DNA from: Liquidambar formosana
Lineage: Eukaryota; Streptophyta; Magnoliopsida; Saxifragales; Altingiaceae
Length of the DNA: 64,000 nucleotides
Assembly: GCA_039720395.1 (NCBI GenBank)
Contig: CM077823.1
Span: 30,958,371 to 31,022,370 of the forward strand
Reading direction: 5' to 3'
Position numbers and translations under genes: made by a program. Below the pieces are notes generated by a model. It was not told where the DNA came from. It made no database searches and saw only the letters and a list, made by a program, of their open reading frames with translations. Each line of letters begins with the position of its first letter. Position 1 is the stretch's first letter. Shown piece after piece: positions 11,962 through 22,261 of the stretch.

Positions 11962-13405
11962 AGTTGAGCATGTTAACGCAAATATTTTGCACAAGAAAAA
12001 GATAAAAATAGTGTTTCAAGGCTCGCTACGAAGTTGCTATCCTTGAAACAATATTTGCCCTCATCAATCTTGTCAATTGTTGTACAATGGGTTAATAGTA
12101 AATTCCTTTTTTAGACTCTAGCATACAGTTAAACTTAGTTTTACAATGGCATATGATTAGTTGATAGAGGGAAAGGTTTCTCTCTATTAGGTCTAGTAAA
12201 ATCTGTATAATTCATACTATGTGAGACTTGTAAATTTATATGAGATTCACCAAATATCAACGGTCCAAATTTTACTAGATGATCAAATTAGTGTAGAGGA
12301 TTCTAATCCATTGATCCATGGAGAATGAGTATCTGTAATCCTCGTGCTTGAACATTTTTTTATTTTTTTTGAGTTGCCACAAGTTAAAATATTTTTCTTA
12401 TTGATCCACCTTCACTTCAAATTGCAATAACGAAATTCTCACTGTTGTTTTAAGGAAGCCAATTTCCCAAGCTCGTTCCTTTAACTTGAATGCATCGCAA
12501 TAACAAAGCGATTAATTAGGTTGCACCATTTGCCCTACTTGTAGTAGTAGAAGTGCATAGTAAAATCAACATACAAAATATTTTTTTACATATCAACAAA
12601 TAAAAAACCAACCCCAAACACAAGGATTTACGTGGTTCAATGTTCGTGGCTTAAGACCGCGTGCAAAGAGGGCCAACCAATAATCCAATATCACTAATAA
12701 TGGACATTAAAATAATATGGATTTTTCCTTGAAAAAATCACCAAAAAGATATGCAACTACCCAAAGGCCAAGATTTTAGAAAGACACATGTATCTTTCTT
12801 TCTCTGTCTCTTCCTCTCCCTCTTTTTTTTTTTTTGGTTTGACAATCAAGGTGTCCAAGCCTGCTTCTATGCACCTTAATTAAATCCCTCTCCAAGCGAT
12901 CTTAAAAACATATCCCCCATATTGGCTTAGTGTATTCAAAAATTAATTCTTAAAATGCTCTCCAGAGGAACATAGGTTTATCTTGAAACTTAGAAACCCC
13001 GATACCAACAGAATCGATACAAGCGGCCTAAAAGTCACTTCTCAATTCATAAATTTCACTACACAGTCAATATATTAATACTTCACTTAGGTGTACTTTG
13101 GGTATCAATTTGAAGTAATCTTAGATGACCCGTAATTTGGGCACTAGTCCACTACTAGAAGGTTGGAGACTTGTCTGGTGCGTCATACATTTTTTTTTTC
13201 TTTTATTTTGAATTTATAAAATAAAAAATAGTTGTTATATATGTTATTAGAAAGCTCTCTATCTAGCTCTTTAATTCCCTGAAAATTATGTGATGATCCC
13301 AAATCCTTCATGTTGTGTTGGAGATATGTTGCACGGGGAAATTTTGTTTTTACGTTTATTTCTTTTGGTAAATTCAACTTTTCTCTTCCCTTTTATCTTC
13401 TTCTT

Positions 13406-13436
<31 letters not shown>

Positions 13437-15190
13437 CCACATAGGTTGTTAAGGGAATTGTTGAGTTGAAACCTCGATAGGAGTAAAACTTAAGATGCCC
13501 CTAATCGTTAATAATAAAAAAAAAAGTAAATTTCTTTTGGGCCTCTTGGTATGTTTGGCCTTTGATTCTTGTTCTGTAATTCATGTGAAAAATAAAAATA
13601 AAAATTAAATTAAAATTAAAGAAAAACCAAAACAAAACTAATTGAAATTCTCTTAAATTATAGATCATTTTTACAAAACTCTGTTGAACTTCAAAGCTAA
13701 ACAAGTAACATCTTGAAATAATAAATTGCAACACTATACCTCCATTCCTCTATTTTCCGTCAAGGAACTTGATGAAAATAAACCATTTGAGTATCACATG
13801 ATGTAATCAAATAATTTAATTTTTCAAGTGTCTTTTTACAATTGATTTAGAGATCAAATTTGCAAGAAATAAATCATGTCAACATCACGGAAATTATTAT
13901 TTGCTTGGAAAGGATTAGCGTCACAATTTAATAACTCGGGATTATTTGTCTGATTTTGAAGTTTATTGAAGGTTTTGTGAAAGTGACTTATTTATCAAAA
14001 AAATTTCTTGCAATTTAACGAAAAAACGAAAAAAAGGAGAGGGAGAAAAAGAAAGAAAGAAAGATCAATGTTATCCAACTCTGCAATCCCCATCCAAGGA
14101 AGATTGTAGAAGAGGCATGCTCATATACCCAAAAATAAATAAATAAATAAAAATAAAAAAAGGGTCATGCTAGTTATTTATTTATTTATTTTAAAATATA
14201 GGTGCACGTCACACGTTTTTGTTATTTTTTTATTTATGTTACCAACCCCACAGCCACCCATGAATAGGCCATGGTACCCGAATTCATGATGTCCATCCAC
14301 AAGCTAAGGGCTGAAGTGCCGTTACACCTACATATATTTTCAAGATTCTGACCGACAAGCAAAAAGTATATGCATGCATTTTATATATGCAATTAATCAG
14401 GACAGGGGCGGTTTTATATATTAAAATATTTTGTCTTTTTCAATATCAAAACATCTAGGGTTTGATGATTTGATCTACCCGATTTTCCTGTTAGTCATTC
14501 AAAATTTCAAATCTTAATCTCACACGTGGTTTACGTTTCAGATAAGGTTAGTACTATGTACACTCGGTCTTTTTCCCCTTTTTTCATTTTTTTTAAAAAA
14601 TATATTACTTGAGGGGGCCACGGTACTTGGGTTTCCCTACAAAATCATCATAGCCATAGTTTTCATTACAGAATTTGTTGGACTTTCAGGTCATTCACTT
14701 AGACCTTATTTGTAAGTCAAATTTTGACTGGTTGGTACAAACATTCCATTGATTTTAGCATTGGATGCAGAATGGATTTCAAAAAGGTAGTTTTCGTTTG
14801 GTCAAACATCGGGAGATGAAGGTGGATGAATGGCATGAGAATTTAGTAATATTTTTTTTATTTATTGAGTGAGTAATTTTAAATATATAAAAAAACATTG
14901 AAATATAAGTAAATTTTATATAATATATAAATTATCAAAAAAATAAAAATAAATAAATACCATCGGGACATGGATGCTCCAAATTTTTGTTAGTTTTTGG
15001 TCATCCAACACCTTGATGTCACAAATGATTTTATTTTATTTATTATTATTATTTTGGATAACGTCACAAGTGGTATTTATCTTTTGGAAAAGGGGTTTAA
15101 TTGTTGATCTTTTATTTTTTAAGAAATTAATATTTGGGCATCCTGTTTGTGTAATAGACCAATGTCAGCTAGATGTCAGATTTCTTTTTT
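11962..15190. other. Intergenic DNA, no gene recognised
   Basis: AT-rich with homopolymers (poly-T at about 13408-13437) and low-complexity TTTATT tracts. A stretch around 12615-12730 (AAGGATTTACGTGGTTC) resembles sequence seen in plant LTRs, but no pair or ends were found. Short open frames have no recognisable motif. Confidence 0.45.
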
Positions 15191-15219
15191 AATCAATATA
15201 AAATCTTAGTTACTTACCT

Positions 15220-15567
<348 letters not shown>

Positions 15568-15849
15568 GAAGATTGAAGCGCACCAGCTAGTCCTTAAGAT
15601 AAAAACAATTACAACTATTTTATTGAGTATAATAGAGGAGTTTGAGTAGTGCTGAATTTACCGAATTCATCCAGCTATGAGGCATACGCTTTTTCAATAT
15701 AAACGTGACTCACTTTTTGCGATTAAATACGATATTAATACTGAATCATGAGTTAATAAACAAAGCAAGTGGTGACTGGTGACATTAGCAGTTGATGAAC
15801 ATTAGCATATATGGACACATGCTCCGACATGTGGATGCCATGCTTTAAA

Positions 15850-15884
<35 letters not shown>

Positions 15885-16070
15885 ACTTTATTCTTAATAT
15901 TTTTGAGAGAGAGGAAGATATAAGATACCTATGACCCTGTCCACTCACGCCTAATGTTTTAAATATCAAATAAATTGAAAATTGTTATATGGTTAATTGG
16001 TTATTTTTTTAAATTCAACGGGTAAAAATAAAAGCAAACACTAGAGGAAATTCTTCCTTTCTATAATATA

Positions 16071-16100
16071 CTAGATGCTGTGCCGTGCAAGCACAGAGTA
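16071..16100 (-). mobile_element. Possible Helitron 3' end (minus strand)
   Basis: Read on the minus strand: a hairpin with stem CTGTGC/GCACAG and a 7-nt loop, then CATCTAG followed by T. This is the Helitron 3' pattern, with the hairpin a little closer than usual. The 5' end was not found, so this may be a remnant. Confidence 0.35.
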
Positions 16101-16127
16101 ATAGGTATCGAATAGGGTTGCAAATGA

Positions 16128-16259
16128 TCAATGGCTTGTAGGTCAAGTGGCACATCCCACTTCAAAGGGTGTAGGATTTCGAGAAAGTCCTGGGTATGAT
16201 TCCTCTAGGTGTGTGTGCGAGTTCATATCGCTTGGCCAAAAAAATAAAAAATTAGAAGA
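16128..16259 (+). mobile_element. SINE (tRNA-derived type)
   Basis: A 132-bp insert ends in an A-rich tail and is flanked by a perfect 14-bp TSD, agggttgcaaatga (16114-16127 and 16260-16273). The 5' part contains a box-A-like TGTAGGTCAAGTGGC and a box-B-like GGGTATGATTCC at about 16192. The long TSD, A-rich 3' end and promoter-like boxes support a SINE moved by a LINE. Its source tRNA is not identified. Confidence 0.82.
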
Positions 16260-16373
16260 AGGGTTGCAAATGAGACAAGCCTTAGATTTGCAACTGCACC
16301 CCTTGCAGATTGGATAATTTGGATGGGTTCCACAAATAGTAGAAAGCTAAGGAAGGAAAGACCTACAAATATT

Positions 16374-17573
16374 GGATCGGGATTTGGTGCAGTACACACC
16401 TTTTTACTGCACTGTGCAGTAATTGTTGAGATCTCGCCATGTGGTAAGTGGAATGGAATGGATGATTGGTGACTAAAACGACTCAAAATACAACCGTTTA
16501 ACGAGGAAAACAAAAACTCACTGCGTTAGGACTCTGTTTTCAGTTGGGATGTCCTTTGCCGATGAGGTGCTCGCCGGCCGACTACCTCAAAATCCCACCG
16601 GTGGTCTTCAACCTTCAGTAGGTATGTCTTACCCTTTTATCTTTTTCCATTTTTTTTTTGGGTAAAAATACAAGATCTGATTTGAGATCCTTCAGATCTG
16701 TGCTTAACGTTGAAAGCAAAAACCCCTTTTTTTCGTTTCTCTTTTTTTACAGATCTAATGCCCATGAAAAAAAAAAAACACAATAGCAAAAGAAAAACGT
16801 AGAAGAAGAAGAAGCAAGACCCGCACATCAGCGGCACCGTCAAGCAACTCCATTTTTCCCGGCCAATTGTTTTTTTCTTTTTTTTACTTTAATCAAACAC
16901 CGCAAGAAAAATCCCAATTTTTTCCTTTTTATTTCATACCCAAAAACAAAAGCCCTTAAACCAAATTGAAGGAACAGATCTGATCTAGGAGTCGTCGAAG
17001 ATGACTATTTGAGAAAAAAAGACGACTGAAGTTGTCGCCTGTCACCTCACCGTTGTCGGAGATGGTGGGTTGATCGATCCACCGGTGCAGACCTACCAGC
17101 ATAGCCACAGCCGGACTGGTGAGGCAAGAAGCAAAAGAGCCATGGATTGACGGTGGATTAGATTGGTAGGGATAGAGAGAGAGAACTGAAAGAACCCTGA
17201 AGCATTAACACCACACGGCGTTAATGTTTCTTAAACGACCTGTGTTTTGTGTGTTTTGGACCATAACCGTCCATTGCCTTCACTTGCTATGCGTCAGTGA
17301 TCTCAACGGTTATTACATGGGACTTGGATTCAGTGCTGAGTTTGGAAAACTCAGCAAGGTGCCGAGCTCATTTCGGCCGTCCATTTCGGTTTTGGACTGT
17401 TGAAATTGAAAGATGAAAAAGTTACTTTATAAGGGCATTTTGGTAACTTTATCATATTTCAATCTCAACCGTCCAAAACCGAGATGGATGGCTGAGATGA
17501 GTTCGGCACCGTGCTGAGTTTTCCCTATTACATGGTGTAGTAAAAGTGGTGCTACTGCACTAAATCCGGATCG
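16374..17573. mobile_element. Non-autonomous MULE, 1.2 kb, with a nested foldback
   Basis: Inverted ends: GGATCGGGATTTGGTGCAGT on the left, and CACTAAATCCGGATCG on the right. The right repeat resumes beyond the nested foldback (17321-17526). Flanks acaaatatt and aaaaatatt match at 8 of 9 positions, as expected for a Mutator-type TSD. The interior (about 16545-17210) is less AT-rich and includes a start ATGTCCTTTGCCGATGAGG at 16550, followed by a short open frame that runs into a GGTATGTC donor-like site. This could be captured host or LINE sequence; source unknown. Confidence 0.72.
17321..17526. mobile_element. Foldback MITE nested in the MULE right arm
   Basis: 206 bp whose two halves are inverted repeats (AAACTCAGCAAGGTGCCGAG against CTCGGCACC-type sequence on the right). 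It has a perfect 9-bp TSD, attacatgg (17312-17320 and 17527-17535). Removing it restores the right inverted repeat of the surrounding element. Confidence 0.85.
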
Positions 17574-17587
17574 AAAAATATTTTATT

Positions 17588-17988
17588 GTAAACGGTTATT
17601 GCAACCCCTAATTCTTATCACCCCACACCCCATCCTTTAGGCTTTTAAGGTTTTATGCAAAATATAAAAGGTTTTTATAAAAACCGGTTGTGATGTCCAT
17701 TAGAAAACATCATTTTGAACAACTTTATAGAAGAAATTTTTTCCAAAATTTATCGTTTAAATATACTTTTTAGCCATTTATAGCCTTTATTTCATTTTTT
17801 GCCAAAAAGTCTACCTAAATGATAGATTTTGGAAAAAACCTTTCTTCTGTAAAGTTGTTCAAAATGATGTTTTCTAGTGGACCAAGTGACCAGTTTTTGT
17901 AAAAACCTTTTATATTTTTCATAAAATCTTAAAAACCAAAAGAAAAGGGGTGGCGTGATAAAAATGATGGGTTACAATAGCCGTTTCC
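17588..17988. mobile_element. Mutator-type MITE, copy A
   Basis: 401 bp, nearly palindromic over its whole length. The ends are GTAAACGGTTATTGCAACCC and its inverted partner ending CCGTTTCC. Perfect 9-bp TSD, tattttatt (17579-17587 and 17989-17997). Same family as copy B at 18056. No coding capacity. Confidence 0.9.
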
Positions 17989-18055
17989 TATTTTATTACG
18001 TATAGTGGGCCTATATAAGCCTTATTCATGAGCCCACTTGACATCTGGAAGTGTA

Positions 18056-18454
18056 GGGAACGGCTATTGCAACCCCTCATACCTATAAGCCCACCCCCCA
18101 TCCTTTAAGTTTTTAAGATTTTATGCAAAATATAAAATGTTTTTATGAAAACCGGCCATGATGTCCACTAGAAAACATCATTTTGAACAACTTTGCAGAA
18201 GAAAGTTTTTCCAAAATTTATCGTTTAGGTATACTTTTTGGCAAAAAATGAAATAAAGGCTATAAATGGTTAAAAAGTATATTTAAACGATAGATTTTGG
18301 AAAAAAAATTTTCTTCAAAGTTGTTCAAAATGATGTTTTCTAGTGGACATCATGGCCGCTTTTCATAAAAACTTTTTATATTTTGCATAAAACCTTAAAA
18401 ACCTAAAAGATGGGGGTGGGCTTATAGGAATGGGGGGTTGCAATAGCCGTTCCC
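18056..18454. mobile_element. Mutator-type MITE, copy B
   Basis: 399 bp. Inverted ends GGGAACGGCTATTGCAACCC and GGGTTGCAATAGCCGTTCCC are perfect complements. Perfect 9-bp TSD, ggaagtgta (18047-18055 and 18455-18463). It starts 67 bp after copy A. Different TSDs show that the two arrived by separate insertions rather than by tandem duplication. Confidence 0.93.
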
Positions 18455-18494
18455 GGAAGTGTATAATGGGGTGTCAAGTTCAAATCTTATTGAT

Positions 18495-20155
18495 TTAGGG
18501 CTGCAATTTGGTCCTGCATAAACCAAAAATCAAATATTAACTGATGAGATTGGGTTAATTCTTGGCTTGGTTCTTGAGTTACCTAGGTTTGATTTTGGGT
18601 TAAAAAATTGAAAATCGATCTAAATTTAATTCAACTCTGGTTAAGGTCTTGGGTAAACCAACCCAAATCGAGAAGCAGTCTCAAATATACTCTATAATAT
18701 CTTTAATTAGATGCAATTTTAATCATCATCTTTCTAATTTATTTTTTTAGAAATTCAAAAAACTATTTATTATCTATAAATAATTTATATATTTATAGTT
18801 TTGTTGATTTCCTCTTTTTTTTTTCTCTTTTTTTTTCATTTTGTTATAGTAAAATTTTATGTTTTAGTGTAATATAGAAAATAGGGACATTTGGAGAGAA
18901 GTCTAAATTTGCTATCTTATGGAGGCTTAAGTTCAAGTAAAAAACAATTAAAGTTGTAAGTCTACATAATTATTCAAGGACAAATATGCTTCTCATATAT
19001 AATTTGAAGAAATCTTAAATGTCATATTCTTCTTTAGTTTCATGACTGGTGGAGAGGATCGTATCTAGATTTTGCTCTAAATTCTTATTCCATAATCATT
19101 ACATCAATTAACTCAATTAGGCATGATAACGTCTTCCTCCATGTATTTTCGAATTGTTATATCGAACTAAAACAGATATATCAATTTCATGTATAATCTC
19201 TATAATTAGGAGCATAATTGTTCAATGTGTAATTAGAAATTTTTGAAACAATTAGTTCCGTATGTAACAGTTTCAGAATTTTGTTCTGTAATTTTATTTT
19301 ATATTTATGAATAAAACAAATACAAATACTCTGTACATGTAAGTAATCTGTTAAACAAATTTTTAATTAAGCAATACATCTAACTATTTTTGTTTACTCA
19401 TATAATGTGTTATGCAATTGTTTGCTCGATACATAAATTTTTTATTGATTGAGTGAATCGTGGATTCATGGGGGAAAATTCAAAAAAATATCCTAACAAA
19501 ATATAAGTATTAATATCTTGAATATTTACCATAACAATCGGGCGGAAAAATTGTTGATGGACATTAAAAACGAAAATTTTGTCATTGATTGAGTGAATCA
19601 TGAGGCAAAATTCAAAATAATATCCCAACAGAATATAAGTGTTAATACCCCAAATACTTATTATAACAATCGAGATGGAAAATTATTGATAGACATTAAT
19701 TGATCGAGTTAATAGTGGGAAAAATTTTAAAAAATATCCTAACATAATATAAGCATTAATACCTTAAATATTTACTATAACATTTGATAGGGCTTTACCA
19801 TAATAGTTAAGAGGGTAAAAAAGATATTAAATAAAAAGCCAATTCTAACTTCTACACAAAATGTTAAGGTTTAAAGATATTTTTGAACTTGTGGCCACAC
19901 AAGAAAATTAGGTAGCCTTCTGCCTCAATATTTCTTTATATATGGATTTTTCGCTTATTTCCCCTAAAATAAATCTTGAAAATATTTTTTCCAAATCGAG
20001 CCAAAACAAACTTTGGAAGGGCTAGGTTGGTTTGGTTCTAATTAGTATATGGTTTGATCCTAGGTTAAGAAAATGAGAATCTGACTCTTGTTCGGTTTGG
20101 TTCTGGATTGAGGCCAACCATCGGAACCAAAACAAGTAACACCCTTAATGACTGT
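18495..20155. mobile_element. Possible old hAT-like element
   Basis: Ends look loosely inverted: AGGGCTGCAATTTGGTCC at 18497 and the complement of AGGGTGTTACTTGTTTTGG near 20130-20150; both arms contain GGTTTGGTTC-like repeats. No transposase, and the TSD is not clear. It contains the tandem repeat at 19435-19800. Confidence 0.4.
19435..19800. repeat. Tandem repeat, about three units of 110-145 bp
   Basis: Each unit carries TTGATTGAGTGAATCRTG (ending modified in the third), then AAAATTCAAAA, ATATCCTAACA, ATATAAGTATTAATA and TTACCATAACAATCG variants. The units start near 19443, 19584 and 19697. No function inferred. Confidence 0.75.
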
Positions 20156-20498
20156 AGACCAAATTCAAATTTGCACCGGGCCGGAAGGTAACAGCGAGAA
20201 GAGGCTGATGGAGGGCAAACTGCTACCAATATTGTTGGCTGGGTTTATATTTTAAGGTTTTTTGGTAGCCGTGGCCAATAGGTTTAGGTGTGGACCTGTT
20301 GTTTGTTGCGGTTTTGTTCTTTTTTTTATTTTTCTTTTTGTCTGTCATTATTGTTGCTCTTGTTTGGTCTTTTTCATTTTTTTTTTTTTTTTTTTTAAAA
20401 TGGTCTTTGTCTTTTGAATAAGGCTGAGCAGCTCAAACTTCTTCGTGCAATTGCACTTGTCCAATTGATGGGGTGGTTTTATTGACCAATTAAAAATT

Positions 20499-20783
20499 GG
20501 GTAAATTACAATAAGACCTCCTCTAAAATCTAACTATTGCAGATACACCCCCTCACGTTTTTAAAATTGCACTAACACCTCTACTTTACAAAATAAACTA
20601 CAAAGAGACCCCTCCTTCTAACTTTCGTCCATTAATCCATTAAATCATATTCAAATTTTTTCAAAATACCCTAATTACCCTTAGTGGATGATAACTTCCA
20701 TGTTAAATGCGTATAACTTACCAGTCCAATAGTTCATCCAATACTTTTGAATTTTTTAATTATTATTGATAAACAACTAAAAG

Positions 20784-20821
<38 letters not shown>

Positions 20822-21490
20822 AAAAATGCTAAAATCAATTTAAATTTTCTGTCCAACTGATGTGGCAGCTGTCAAATTTGCTGTTTAGAAACAATTATTT
20901 ATTTAATTAAATTTTTAATTGATTTGCAAAATAAAAAATAAAAAAATTGATTTGCTAAGTTGCCACCTCATTTGAGTAAGTAGATTTGAGTAAAAAAAAC
21001 AAAAGGGCTATGTAGCATTACTCATATGTCGGAATAAATAAAAAGAATTATTACAATGGAGATGCACGTATAAAGGTGGCAAATGAGGTGGCAACTTGGC
21101 AAATCAATTTTTTTTTTTAATTTTTACACATCAATTAAATAGATAATTGTTTCTAATGAGCAAATCTGATGGCTACCACATCAATTGGACAAAAATTTAA
21201 GCTTTTTGGCATTTTTCTTTTATATATATATAATCTTTTAGAGTTGTCATCAATAAATAAATAAATCAATCAAATGTACTGGATGAATGTGTTAGACTGA
21301 TGAGTTATATGCATTTAACATGGAAGTTGTCATCCAATAAGGGTAATTAGGGTATTTTGAAAAAATTGAAAGTGATTTAACGGATTATGGATGGAAGTTA
21401 GAGGGAGGGGGTCTTAATGTAATTTCAGAAACGTGAGGGGGTCTATTTGTAATTGTCAAATTTTAGAGGGGGTCTTAATGTAATTTACCC
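20499..21490. mobile_element. Large foldback (Mutator-type) element, 992 bp
   Basis: Left end GGGTAAATTACAATAAGACC and right end GGTCTTAATGTAATTTACCC are inverted repeats. The arms run about 290 bp on each side, to AAAAGATTATATAT and its complement. Flanks ttaaaaatt and ttaaaaaat agree at 8 of 9 bases. The centre holds another foldback (20820-21221). Confidence 0.82.
20820..21221. mobile_element. Inner foldback element within the 992-bp element
   Basis: The two halves (GTCCAACTGATGTGGCAGC with AAATTGATTTGC; and GGCAAATCAATT with CCACATCAATTGGAC) are inverted repeats. It sits between (TA)n tracts at the centre of the outer palindrome. The TSD is hidden by the TA tracts. Confidence 0.6.
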
Positions 21491-21900
21491 TTAAAAAATT
21501 TACTTTATGAAAATTAGTCACATTGTTCATTGTGAAACATTATTCTGATTACTTATCGAAAAATAAATAAATAAATAAAACATCATTCCAAATACCTTTG
21601 TAAAAGAAATTTTTTTCAAAATCTATCTTTTAAATAGACTTTATGATCATTTACGATATCTATTTATTTTTACAAAATGTTTCATAAAAAATAACTAAAA
21701 ACTCCACTTAAATGATAAAATTTAGAAAAACTTTCTTTTACAAAATTATTCGAAATAATGTTTTATAGTAGACCACATGACTAGTTTTCCTATAAAATTA
21801 TATATATATATATATATATTTTATAAAACCTTTAAAAATCTAAATTAAGTGAAGGTTTAAAATACTTTATGTGATATTGATAGCCTGACCCAACATTAAA
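21491..21900. mobile_element. Degenerate relative of the 400-bp MITE family
   Basis: Contains the family's core inverted blocks in eroded form, for example AAATCTATCTTTTAAATAGAC and TTATTCGAAATAATGTTTTAT, with AGTAGACCACATGACTAG. Ends are not clear. Confidence 0.5.
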
Positions 21901-22170
21901 TGGTCACTATCACATTAGATCAACGTGCAGGAAAAAATTTAGATTGCTTAATCATTTTCCTCGTCTGATGCTCTCTATTTTTGACTTTTTACATTTGTAC
22001 CACAGGATGGACAGGGGTCACATTGCCAGAAAACTCATAGAGACGTGTAGGGCTGGCACATCGAGGTAGATTTTGCCAACTATATTTCAATGCCCAAACT
22101 GGTCATACCAACAATTCCTATACCCCCCGAATAATTGGTTTAATTGTTTGGTCACAAACCCCTCTTCTGG

Positions 22171-22184
22171 CTATATATATAACC
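22171..22184 (+). promoter_or_regulatory. TATA box of SCPL gene 2
   Basis: CTATATATATAACC lies about 80-90 bp before the start codon at 22262. This is a fitting place for a plant TATA box with a start site near 22200-22210. Confidence 0.65.
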
Positions 22185-22197
22185 ACCCAAAAAAGCA

Positions 22198-22212
22198 ATG
22201 GAGCAAGCGTAA
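22198..22212 (+). other. Short upstream ORF before gene 2
   Basis: ATG followed by three codons and TAA, just downstream of the TATA box and 49 nt before the gene 2 start. It is in the leader only if transcription starts before 22198. Confidence 0.35.
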
Positions 22213-22261
22213 CATCAAAAGGATTTTAACATCAGCAGCACAAAAAGCAGCATCCGCAATA

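Noticed and set aside
22073..22261. Earlier start for SCPL gene 2 (in-frame Met at 22073)
   Set aside because: It lies upstream of the TATA box, and the signal peptide follows the Met at 22262 directly.
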